DNA of 33,399 nucleotides from CAZZCP01 sp964653235 (lineage in GTDB: Bacteria; Bdellovibrionota; Bdellovibrionia; Bdellovibrionales; UBA840), in assembly GCA_964653235.1 (NCBI GenBank), contig CAZZCP010000019.1:1-33399 (forward strand), written 5' to 3'. The notes under the pieces are model-generated. The model saw only the letters and a list, made by a program, of their open reading frames with translations, did no database searches and was not told where the DNA came from. This document shows, in pieces, positions 22,944 through 30,488 of this stretch (within the stretch, counting starts at the first letter, position 1; each line of letters starts with the position of its first letter). The position numbers and the translations under genes are program-made.

Positions 22944-23815
22944 TCGGATAGCCTTTCGGTGATTTGCATTTTTGTTTCACCTGCCAATACTAAGGGGCAT
23001 TTAGCCACCTTATCGCTTGTTGTTTGTAAGCGCTCTAAGTTTTTGTTTTGCCTTTGCAGACTTTTTTCTAAGTAGCTAGAAAAATCTCTTAAGCCTTGAT
23101 CTTGTGAATTTAGAACCGATTGAATTTCTTCTAAACTACAAGGAGGTTCTAAAAGACGATTTGCAACAATTTGTGTATGAATACCGAATTCATCTAAAAG
23201 CTCTTGTACAAACTCAATCGACTCGACCGTTGGAAGCTCTTCTGTTGTCGTCACACAAGTAAATGAAGTGATCTCGGGATTGCTTAAAGTTTCATGAATG
23301 GCCTTGGCCTGTACTCCCATGGGGCCAACTCCAATACTCTCACTCATGGCCAATGGAGCTCTTACCAGCGACAATGTGTGCCCCGTGGCATAGCTATCTA
23401 ATACGATCGTATCATAGTCCATGCTCGGCCCAACATCACGAACATGGCTGGTCGCTTTGCCTAAAACCGAAAGCTCTGGTAATCCAGGTGCTATCGCCAT
23501 CAAGTTTTTCATCACCCGATTTTTAAAAAACATGCGACTGAGGGTTTCTATTTTTATAAAGTGATTTACATAATCTTGTAGACAGTCAGGCCAGTCCCAT
23601 TTCGCAATCTGTACATTTTGTCGCAATTCTTGGCCCTTAAAATCAAGTTCTTTGAGCTGAAAAAAGGGAGCATAGAAACTATTCTCACCCAGCTCAGCCA
23701 AAAGAACTTTTTTGCCTTTTTCAGCCAGTCGAAAAGCCATAGCTGCTGCCACACTCGATTTTCCAACTCCACCCTTGCCACTTACAATATGGAGTTTTTG
23801 ATCGCCTAAAACCAT
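22931..23815 (-). CDS. ArsA/Get3-family ATPase (first of pair), switch I altered
   Basis: About 294 residues from the ATG at 23815, which has an AGG 4 nt upstream. A frame from 23878 would add 21 residues. Walker A is SGKGGVGKSS. The switch II region VLDSYATGHTLSLVRAP keeps the TGHTL signature of ArsA/Get3. The expected DPAHSL of switch I is replaced by ELGENSF, unlike the second copy, which keeps DPS. The C-terminal part is helical and ends near KCPLVLAGETKMQ. It is the first gene of the five-gene operon, divergent from tig. The two copies are clearly unequal, suggesting a heterodimer in which only one member hydrolyses ATP normally. Confidence 0.88.
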   Translation of the reverse strand: MVLGDQKLHIVSGKGGVGKSSVAAAMAFRLAEKGKKVLLAELGENSFYAPFFQLKELDFKGQELRQNVQIAKWDWPDCLQDYVNHFIKIETLSRMFFKNRVMKNLMAIAPGLPELSVLGKATSHVRDVGPSMDYDTIVLDSYATGHTLSLVRAPLAMSESIGVGPMGVQAKAIHETLSNPEITSFTCVTTTEELPTVESIEFVQELLDEFGIHTQIVANRLLEPPCSLEEIQSVLNSQDQGLRDFSSYLEKSLQRQNKNLERLQTTSDKVAKCPLVLAGETKMQITERLSECFH

Positions 23816-23971
23816 GTGCCTACTATCTAACTTTGAGCTCAGAAAATCTAGCCCTAATGACCTTGCTGTATTGCACAATTTTCTTGCCTTTCTCTAGCTT
23901 TTCTCATAGCTTAGCCCAAATTTTGTTGAAAAATCACGCATCCCTTAGCTGCCAATCTATAAGGAGTCAGA

Positions 23972-25291
23972 ATGAAATCCAATCTCGAAAACAAATCCAA
24001 GCTCGAGAGAAAATTAAGCATAGAAGTACCAAATGACACTGTGAAAAAAGAATTTCAAAAGGCCTATCAAGAAATTCAAAAACAAGTAAAAATTGATGGC
24101 TTTCGAAAAGGAAAAGTACCTCTAAACGTAATCAAACAAAAATATCGCGACCATGTATTGCAAGATGTTGCCAACCAATTGGTACAAGATGCTTTTGTTG
24201 AAGCCATTCGAGAGCACGACCTTAAACCCGTAGCAATGCCTAAAATTGATATTCAGACTTTTAATGAAGAGGAAAACTTTCACTTTACAGCTGAGGTAGA
24301 AATTCGACCTGACATTGAGCTCACTAAAATTGAGGGTTTAAAAATCCAAAAAGAAAAAATAGAAGTCGCAGATGATAAGGTAGAGCAAGTTGTTGAAAGC
24401 ATGAGAGAGTCTAAAGCTGAAAATGTCACAGTTTTTGAAGATCGCGGAGTGGCTGAGGGTGATATTGCTCTAATTGATTTTGATGGTTATGTCGATGGCG
24501 AACCCCTCCAGGGTGGAAAAGCAGAGAAGCACCCCCTAGAAGTTGGTTCAAACCAATTTATCCCTGGTTTTGAAGAACAGGTCATTGGCATGAAACCGGG
24601 GCAAGACCGAGATATCAATGTTTCTTTTCCTGAAGAGTACCATGCCCCTGAAATAGCAGGTAAACCTGCCCTGTTTAAAATCAAACTTCATGAAATCCAA
24701 AAAAGAGAACTCCCTGAGTTGACAGATGAATTTGCAAAATCGATGGGTGACTATGAAAATCTAGAAGATCTTAAAAGCAAGGTTCGCACAATGCTGACCG
24801 AGCAAGAAGAAAAACGCATTTTTGAAGACCTGAAGAGTCGTACTTTAAAAGCCTTGGTTCAGGCCAACCCCATTGAGGTACCTGAGTCGCAAGTTTTAGA
24901 ACAAAAAGAGCTCTTGTTGCAAGATACACAAGATAAAATGAGTCAGCAAGGTATGGGCGAGCAACAATATCAAGAATACAAAGAAAAGTGGGATGCTGAT
25001 TTTACCGAAACCGCCGACTATTTGGTAAAGAGTGGTTATTTGGTCAATGAGATTGCTAACAAAAATAAAATTGAAGTTACTGAGGAAGATCGTAAAAACA
25101 AACTCTCTAGCTATGCAAAAGACTCTGGCATTGAGTTCAATCAACTGCTGCAATATTACAATAAAGGTGAAGCGATGGAACGTTTGAACTATCAGTTGCT
25201 TGAAGAAAAAGTCATTCAAAGCATTTTAGATAAAGCAGAAATCGAAGAAGTTAGCGCCGAACAGCTTAGCACAGACAGAACCAATACCTAG
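23972..25291 (+). CDS. tig: Trigger factor
   Basis: A ribosome-bound chaperone with peptidyl-prolyl isomerase activity; 439 residues. The N-terminal ribosome-binding domain has the signature GFRKGKVP at residues 43-50. The FKBP-type domain (about 150-240) shows GDIALIDFDGYVDGEP and NQFIPGFEEQVIGMKPG. The helical C-terminal chaperone arms follow. ATG at 23972 has AAGGAG 5 nt upstream. Unlike many bacteria, where tig precedes clpP-clpX-lon, here it is about 9 kb away on the other strand. Its stop is only 8 bp from the stop of the convergent gene at 25300. Confidence 0.97.
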   Translation: MKSNLENKSKLERKLSIEVPNDTVKKEFQKAYQEIQKQVKIDGFRKGKVPLNVIKQKYRDHVLQDVANQLVQDAFVEAIREHDLKPVAMPKIDIQTFNEEENFHFTAEVEIRPDIELTKIEGLKIQKEKIEVADDKVEQVVESMRESKAENVTVFEDRGVAEGDIALIDFDGYVDGEPLQGGKAEKHPLEVGSNQFIPGFEEQVIGMKPGQDRDINVSFPEEYHAPEIAGKPALFKIKLHEIQKRELPELTDEFAKSMGDYENLEDLKSKVRTMLTEQEEKRIFEDLKSRTLKALVQANPIEVPESQVLEQKELLLQDTQDKMSQQGMGEQQYQEYKEKWDADFTETADYLVKSGYLVNEIANKNKIEVTEEDRKNKLSSYAKDSGIEFNQLLQYYNKGEAMERLNYQLLEEKVIQSILDKAEIEEVSAEQLSTDRTNT

Positions 25292-25299
25292 ATGCTTTG

Positions 25300-26061
25300 C
25301 TATTGCACGGCCTCTAGATTGTATTCTAAAGAAGTGTAGTTGGGGATCTCTTTTAGCGAGAAGCTTTTCAAATTAGAGAGATCATTCTTTTTTTCTAATT
25401 GAATTAGGTAGTCTTGAAATTCTTTGAGCATCTTTTTGTTGCCAATTTCGCCTTCGCCAGGAAGAAAAAGACTATTCTCTGCATAGGCCTTATCGATTTG
25501 CTTTAAGTTGTAAATCCAATCCTTTACAGAAAGACCTAATATTTTTTGCATATCAGGGTAATAGCCATTGAAAAACGCATCTCCTAAATAAGATAAATGG
25601 TAATCAAGAATATCAATTGTTAGAGTTCGAAAACTTGGCCCACCAAAAGCCAGGAACTCAACATTTAAGCCCAGCCATTCGATGCTCTCTTGTTCTTCGA
25701 TGGCATTATAAGAAAAGTCGATTTCTCTATCATAGGCTTCACCCCAATCAGGGGCATAGATTTCTGCAAAAGCAATTTCAGATACAGCTTCCATTCGATG
25801 CTCTACAAAATTACTGAGAATCAGACTGCGTTTTGCACCTGGCTCAAAAGCTTGGGGTATTCTCTTTTTTATCTCAGGCAAAACAGAGCTTAAAAAGCAG
25901 TCGACAAAAAGAAATTCATCTTCCTTCTCTAGAACTAAAAAATTTCCGCTCCCGCCAATAAAAAAATGTGTCTCTGCATTGATTTTTTTATGCTCAATGG
26001 GCAGCAATTGCATTCGTTTTCTAAGTGGAGGTATTGGTTTTTTCTTTTTAAACAGTTCCAT
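25300..26061 (-). CDS. Degenerate metallo-beta-lactamase-fold protein
   Basis: 253 residues. The fold is suggested by GGSGNFLVLEKEDEFLFVDC near the start (the usual GN-LV...LVDTG strand pair), by LGDAFFNGYYPDMQ and by LPGEGEIGNKKMLKEFQDYL, which parallels the PGHG...F-DYL end of the family. The zinc ligands are gone: the THxHxDH loop is replaced by SNFVEHRMEA, and PGHG reads PGEG. It is therefore probably not a hydrolase. Its ATG is 3 nt after the ctpA stop, so translation is coupled, and it closes the ftsE-ftsX-envC-ctpA operon. A binding or regulatory role in envelope work is inferred from context. The fold call is moderate because the family diverges widely. Confidence 0.6.
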   Translation of the reverse strand: MELFKKKKPIPPLRKRMQLLPIEHKKINAETHFFIGGSGNFLVLEKEDEFLFVDCFLSSVLPEIKKRIPQAFEPGAKRSLILSNFVEHRMEAVSEIAFAEIYAPDWGEAYDREIDFSYNAIEEQESIEWLGLNVEFLAFGGPSFRTLTIDILDYHLSYLGDAFFNGYYPDMQKILGLSVKDWIYNLKQIDKAYAENSLFLPGEGEIGNKKMLKEFQDYLIQLEKKNDLSNLKSFSLKEIPNYTSLEYNLEAVQ

Positions 26062-26064
26062 ATT

Positions 26065-27417
26065 TTAATTCTGAAAAACTTTGTATGCTTTCAAGTAATT
26101 GTAGGCCTGCAGAGCTTGAAAATCTTGTCGCAGCAATTTATCTCTTGGGGAAAGTTTCTCGGGATCTTTTTCTTTGATGTTCTTATACCAAGTCAGATCT
26201 AACTCTGTTGCTGGTTTATTTTCTTTTTCGTGATCCCCTTTCAAATGACCTGCAATATCTGACTCTCGCTTGACTTTTCTTTTTATGATCGATTTTTCAA
26301 AGGCCTCAGGGTCAACATTTTCTACCACGATATCGGGAGTAATTCCAAAAGCCTGAATGGATTGACCACTAGGCGAGTAGTAACGAGCAACCGTTAGTTT
26401 CAAGCCTGAACCATCACCGAGTTTGACAACAGATTGAACCGAGCCTTTACCAAAGCTCCGCTGCCCCATAATGAGTGCTCGCTGATTGTCTTTTAAAGCT
26501 CCTGCTAAAATCTCACTGGCCGAGGCAGAGTATTCATTGATTAAAACTACGATAGGAAAGTCTTTGTATGTTCCTTCTTTTTTGGCATAGAGAACTTCTT
26601 TGTCTTTTTTGTTTCTACCTATGGTACTTACGATCATACCCTCTTCAATAAAAAGATCTGAAACATCGCGAGCTTGTTGTAAGAGTCCTCCCGGATTGTT
26701 TCTTAAGTCGAGAATAATCCCTTTTACTCCTGGTTTCTTCTCCATATGCTTTTTGAGCTTGCGCTCTAAATCACGAGTGGTGTTTTCTATAAAGCTAGTC
26801 AAACGAAAGTAGGCATAGCCATCACCCAAATCAGTGTATTTCACAGAACGAATTTTTACAGTACCGCGAACAATAGTATAATCTTTTGGCTCTTCGAATC
26901 CTTCTCGATAGATACCAAGTACAATCTTAGTTCCTTTCTTGCCTTTGATTAAATGTGCCGCTTCAACCAGGCTCAGGCCCTTGGTACTTTTACCATCAAC
27001 AGAGACAATTTTGTCACCCGCTTTAACCCCTGCCTCATAGGCTGGAGTGTCTTCAATTGGTGAAATCACTGTTAGAATTTCATCTTGAATACTGATTTCG
27101 ATTCCTAGCCCGCCAAACTCGCCGCTGGTTTCATTTTGAAATTCTTTAAAAAGTTCTGAATTCATATAATTGGTATGAGGGTCTAACTCTTGCAACATTC
27201 CCTTAATAGCACCTTTAATGAGTTTTTGGGTATCGACATTTTCGACATAGTATTGTTGTACTAGATTTAAAACCTTAGAGAAGGTTTGTAATTCAGTGTA
27301 CCTCTCTTTGGCTACAGCCAATACCGCATTCGAGCTTAAGGCACCAGATAAAATTCCACCCAAACCAACGACAATTAGAATAATAAAAAATCCCATGCTA
27401 CGAAATCGACGATTCAT
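26065..27417 (-). CDS. ctpA: C-terminal processing peptidase (S41) with PDZ domain
   Basis: A periplasmic serine protease, membrane-anchored or exported. About 450 residues from the ATG at 27417, which has GGAGA upstream. The N-terminal helix MGFFIILIVVGLGGILSGAL is a signal anchor. A PDZ domain follows (GGLGIEISIQDEILTVISPI ... AGVKAGDKIVSVDGKS). The catalytic S41 domain has ILDLRNNPGGLL, the nucleophile motif YSASASEILAGAL and the catalytic Lys in SFGKGSVQ. Known CtpA/Prc enzymes trim or degrade envelope proteins, including peptidoglycan hydrolases. The neighbouring envC and ftsEX make a septal hydrolase or its regulator a likely substrate, which is inference. The tail (about 380-450) is charged and basic. 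Confidence 0.93.
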   Translation of the reverse strand: MNRRFRSMGFFIILIVVGLGGILSGALSSNAVLAVAKERYTELQTFSKVLNLVQQYYVENVDTQKLIKGAIKGMLQELDPHTNYMNSELFKEFQNETSGEFGGLGIEISIQDEILTVISPIEDTPAYEAGVKAGDKIVSVDGKSTKGLSLVEAAHLIKGKKGTKIVLGIYREGFEEPKDYTIVRGTVKIRSVKYTDLGDGYAYFRLTSFIENTTRDLERKLKKHMEKKPGVKGIILDLRNNPGGLLQQARDVSDLFIEEGMIVSTIGRNKKDKEVLYAKKEGTYKDFPIVVLINEYSASASEILAGALKDNQRALIMGQRSFGKGSVQSVVKLGDGSGLKLTVARYYSPSGQSIQAFGITPDIVVENVDPEAFEKSIIKRKVKRESDIAGHLKGDHEKENKPATELDLTWYKNIKEKDPEKLSPRDKLLRQDFQALQAYNYLKAYKVFQN

Positions 27418-27425
27418 CTTCTCTC

Positions 27426-28553
27426 CTAGATTTCTCTCTTTGTGATTCGTTTTGCCTCTGGCAAAAACCACTTCAAGGGGTTGATGGCATCAGAAAAATG
27501 TCTGATTTCAAAATAAATTCCCGATTGATCTTGGCCCTTTATATATCCTACTTTTCCGAGTTTCTGCTTGGCAAAGACTTTATCCCCGACTTTATGCTGT
27601 ATTTCTTCAAGATGAGAGTAAACCGTGTAGTAGTTTTGGCCATGGTCAATCACTAGGGTCATACCATAATCTAAAAAATCTTGAGCAAAAATCAAGGTTC
27701 CTGCTGCCACCGAATAAACGCTCTCCCCGCTTTCTGTCGAGAAATAGACTCCTTTATTAAAAATTTTAAACTTGTGCTTCGGATCTTTCTCAACTCCAAA
27801 ATGACTGAGAACTCTACCTGAGACTGGGTGATGCAATGAGGCTTTTTGCTCAAAAAAAGATTTATCAAAAACAAACTTTAGATTTGGATTGGTAATTTCT
27901 TCTTCTAAAAGGCTCTTACCCTTTTTTCTTAACTTCTGCAGAGTCAAAAGATGTCTTTTTTGAGCACGTTTTAATTTTTTTACTAATAAATCTTTTTGGG
28001 TTTCGATTTTTTGCAATGATTTTAAATTTCTAGCAAGGTCTATTCGCTTCTTTGATAAGAGCTCTGCCTTATTCTTCAACTTTATTTTGCTCTGTTCATA
28101 GTTCTTCTTTTCTTGATTGTACTGAAACAAAAGTTCTACATCTTGCTTGGCAAAATACTGAAGATCTTTCATTAAGCGATCAGTCTCGGCAATGCTCTTG
28201 GCAAATAACAAGTGCTCCATCATTGCGTATTGGTTCCAGGTATTTAAGAAGTTGAGTTTCTGTTTTAATGCTTTCTCTTTTTGGGCCAAGGATTTCTTTG
28301 AATTTATCACCAAATCGATGTATTTTTTTGTGCCTCTCTCTAGATATTGTATCTCTGATATCAAGTCTTTTTGCTTTTTGAGCTGTTTCCTCATTTTATT
28401 CTTTATTCTATAAATTTGTGCCTGTAAGCTCCTTTGCCTTTCGTCTGTAAGTACAAATTTATTTTCTACATCATCAATTTTTTTTAACAGAGTATCTGTC
28501 TTGGTCGATGCCAAACATGAAAGAGAAAAGAAAAAAAGAAGCCATTTAAACAT
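27426..28553 (-). CDS. envC: EnvC-type murein hydrolase activator (coiled coil plus LytM)
   Basis: About 375 residues. ATG at 28553 overlaps the ftsX stop by 8 bp. The signal peptide MFKWLLFFFSLSCLAS is followed by a long coiled coil (about 25-235). A C-terminal LytM/M23 domain starts at HHPVSGRVLSHFG. The metal site of true M23 peptidases is incomplete: the first ligand position reads NKGVYF where HxGxD is expected, and the late motif reads YFEIRH without the usual His-x-His. This matches EnvC, which activates amidases and is itself inactive. The FtsX periplasmic domain recruits EnvC in E. coli, and the gene order here supports the same complex. Confidence 0.92.
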   Translation of the reverse strand: MFKWLLFFFSLSCLASTKTDTLLKKIDDVENKFVLTDERQRSLQAQIYRIKNKMRKQLKKQKDLISEIQYLERGTKKYIDLVINSKKSLAQKEKALKQKLNFLNTWNQYAMMEHLLFAKSIAETDRLMKDLQYFAKQDVELLFQYNQEKKNYEQSKIKLKNKAELLSKKRIDLARNLKSLQKIETQKDLLVKKLKRAQKRHLLTLQKLRKKGKSLLEEEITNPNLKFVFDKSFFEQKASLHHPVSGRVLSHFGVEKDPKHKFKIFNKGVYFSTESGESVYSVAAGTLIFAQDFLDYGMTLVIDHGQNYYTVYSHLEEIQHKVGDKVFAKQKLGKVGYIKGQDQSGIYFEIRHFSDAINPLKWFLPEAKRITKREI

Positions 28554-29463
28554 TGCTGGCTTCACCTGCGGCCCACCCACTGTTAATTTTTCTTACGCAT
28601 AAATAAGATCCCAATGCACCTATGATAATAGCTAGCAATACAATCAAAGCCATCATAACAGGATGAAGAAACTGAATCTCATTCGAGATTCCCATCATAT
28701 TCAAATGAGAACGAAATGAGTACTTCGCCAAATAAAAAAGTCCATAACTGAGTGCAAGAGATAAAAGTGCCGCACTTCCTCCTAAAAATGCACCATTCAC
28801 TACAAAAGGTTTACGTATAGCGGCGGCGCTCGCACCAACGAGCTCTAAGATTTCAATTTCTTCTCGATTTTTTTGAATAGATATACGAATCACATTTCCT
28901 ATCACCAACAGAGAACATAAAAATAAAACTATCATAATACTAAAAGAACTTGCCCGAATCGCCATGAATAAATTTTTATATTCTGAAATCCACTTCTTTC
29001 CATAACCAACTTCAATAATTTCTTTTTCTTTTAAAAACTCATTGCTAAGACTTTCTAATAGTTCAGGAATAGCCGCAATGTTGGTAAATTGATCTAATCG
29101 AACTTCAATTCTTGGCGGAAATGGATTTGCTAGATCTTCAATTTTAGAGAGTTCTGGCATATATTCTTTAATCTTTATCTGAAAGTCTTCTTTTGCTTCT
29201 TTGCTAGAAACCCAGCGGAAGCTTTGAAACTTCGCCTTAGCTTGCAATTTTTTTTGTAAATCTATTTTATTATCAACTTCAGCATTCAGATAAAGTGTCA
29301 TTTCGAGGTTTTTTCCCCAGCGAGAAAAAACGGTGTCTGCGTTCTTTACAAAAACTTGAAAACTAATAATGATAGAAAAACAAAGAGAGAGCACTAGTAC
29401 TGTAAAGGCTTGCATTGAAAAATGAGAGCGCCAGTTACGAATCAAAACTTGCCATTGATTCAT
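28546..29463 (-). CDS. ftsX: Cell division protein FtsX
   Basis: An inner-membrane protein of the FtsEX ABC-like complex; 305 residues. The first transmembrane helix (AFTVLVLSLCFSIIISFQVF) is near residues 18-38. A periplasmic domain of about 130 residues follows, which in known systems binds EnvC or a hydrolase. Three further helices lie at about 168-190 (SSFSIMIVLFLCSLLVIGNV), 220-245 and 265-290 (VMMALIVLLAIIIGALGSYL). The cytoplasmic EEIEILELVGAS between helices 2 and 3 is typical of FtsX. The start overlaps ftsE by 29 bp. The protein transmits ATP-driven movement of FtsE across the membrane. Confidence 0.95.
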   Translation of the reverse strand: MNQWQVLIRNWRSHFSMQAFTVLVLSLCFSIIISFQVFVKNADTVFSRWGKNLEMTLYLNAEVDNKIDLQKKLQAKAKFQSFRWVSSKEAKEDFQIKIKEYMPELSKIEDLANPFPPRIEVRLDQFTNIAAIPELLESLSNEFLKEKEIIEVGYGKKWISEYKNLFMAIRASSFSIMIVLFLCSLLVIGNVIRISIQKNREEIEILELVGASAAAIRKPFVVNGAFLGGSAALLSLALSYGLFYLAKYSFRSHLNMMGISNEIQFLHPVMMALIVLLAIIIGALGSYLCVRKINSGWAAGEASNV

Positions 29464-30127
29464 TTAAGCCTCCTACTTCTTTTAAGCATCCTGCTTCAAT
29501 TTCAAGCTTTCGACAATTGTGCCGCTTAAGAATTTCGTGATCATGAGTTGCGACAAAAACGGTTGTCCCTTGAGCATTGACTTTATCAAGCAAATCGATG
29601 ATTTCTAAACTCATGCGAGGATCTAAATTTCCTGTTGGCTCATCCGCAATTAATAATCCTGGTCGATGAATCAAGGCACGGGCTATAGCAACTCTTTGCT
29701 GCTCTCCTCCTGAAAGACATGTGGGCAGCGAATAAACTTTTGAACCCAAACCAACTTGGTCGAGCATTTCAAAGACTCGCTTTTTGATAAAACCTTGAGA
29801 CTCACCTAAGACCTCTAGAGGAAGAGAGACATTCTCAAATACGCTGCGGTTTTTTAGAAGTTTAAAGTCCTGAAAGACTACACCAATTTTTCTTCTCAGT
29901 AGGGGAACTTGTGAGCTTGGCATTTCTTTTAATCCATAACCCGCAACACGGATATCACCGGAGGTAGGTAAATCAAAAGCAGAAATCATTCGAAAAAGCG
30001 TGGTTTTACCTGCTCCGCTTGGACCAGTTAAAAAAACAAATTCACCTTTTTCTATTTTTAGAGACACATTCTTTAATGCATGCACCGGACCTGTGTAGGT
30101 CTTATATAAATGAGAAAGTTCAATCAT
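29435..30127 (-). CDS. ftsE: Cell division ATP-binding protein FtsE
   Basis: A cytoplasmic ABC ATPase of 230 residues. Walker A GPSGAGKTT is at 35-43. The Q-loop FQDFKLL, the signature LSGGEQQR, Walker B LLIADEPTGNLD and the H-loop ATHDHEIL are all intact. The N-terminus MIELSHLYKTYTGPVHALKN and length match FtsE rather than LolD. ATG at 30127 has only a weak GAAAGA upstream, 13 bp after the preceding small gene's stop, so it may depend on upstream translation. Paired with FtsX and EnvC it controls septal peptidoglycan splitting. Confidence 0.96.
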   Translation of the reverse strand: MIELSHLYKTYTGPVHALKNVSLKIEKGEFVFLTGPSGAGKTTLFRMISAFDLPTSGDIRVAGYGLKEMPSSQVPLLRRKIGVVFQDFKLLKNRSVFENVSLPLEVLGESQGFIKKRVFEMLDQVGLGSKVYSLPTCLSGGEQQRVAIARALIHRPGLLIADEPTGNLDPRMSLEIIDLLDKVNAQGTTVFVATHDHEILKRHNCRKLEIEAGCLKEVGGLNESMASFDS

Positions 30128-30140
30128 TCTTTCATTGTAT

Positions 30141-30401
30141 CTAGAGCAAATCCAATTGACCAGAATGGAGCAGGTCTAGAATTTGTAGATGCTGATCTTT
30201 CATCGCAAGACGTAGGGCTTGCCCTTCAGAAACTGGCCCTTTTTGTAAAGCATCATCCCTTGAGCTTTTATAGGATTTTACGACTGTACCATTTCTGAAA
30301 ATTCGGGTTACCAAAAAGGGATTTTGCTCCCCCCAATCTTCTGTTTGAACATGATAGCTTATACCTTCGACAGTTATGCTGGAATTAAAGCCTTTTTCCA
30401 C
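30141..30401 (-). CDS. Small conserved hypothetical protein leading the ftsEX operon
   Basis: 86 residues from GTG 30401, with GGAG 7 nt upstream. No signal peptide or membrane helix. The N-terminal half (VEGISYHVQTEDWGEQNPFLVTRIFRNGTVV) looks like a small beta-sheet. The C-terminal half (EGQALRLAMKDQHLQILDLL) is an amphipathic helix. I recall similar short proteins (HVQTED...NP...LMEDQHKxM) in Geobacter and related delta-proteobacteria, of unknown function. It lies 13 bp ahead of ftsE and probably shares its promoter, so it may belong to the division machinery. Confidence 0.75.
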   Translation of the reverse strand: MEKGFNSSITVEGISYHVQTEDWGEQNPFLVTRIFRNGTVVKSYKSSRDDALQKGPVSEGQALRLAMKDQHLQILDLLHSGQLDLL

Positions 30402-30461
30402 TATTCACTCCGTCTTATTTTGAGAAATCAAGCAAGATTATACCCTATTTCTTTAAAACCT

Positions 30462-30488
30462 AAGGGGTATTTTTCCGATAAATACCTA
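30462..30488 (+). promoter_or_regulatory. Hairpin between Shine-Dalgarno and start codon of the protease gene
   Basis: AAGGGG (30462-30467) is 20 nt from the ATG at 30488, too far for normal initiation. GGTATTT (30466-30472) and AAATACC (30480-30486) pair over a 7-nt loop, ending one base before the ATG. Folding would bring AAGG next to the start codon but would also hold the last two G in the stem. Confidence 0.4.

Noticed and set aside
22594..22962. 122-codon plus-strand ORF inside the second ArsA gene
   Set aside because: It is antisense to the P-loop and switch I region; the minus-strand gene explains the sequence.
21810..23815. Arsenic resistance operon
   Set aside because: Two ArsA-like ATPases are present but there is no ArsB, ArsR, ArsC or ArsD, and the neighbours are a TPR lipoprotein, an EI24 protein and gshA.
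27426..28553. Active M23 endopeptidase
   Set aside because: The first metal-ligand motif and the late His-x-His are missing, and the coiled coil and FtsEX context fit the inactive activator EnvC.
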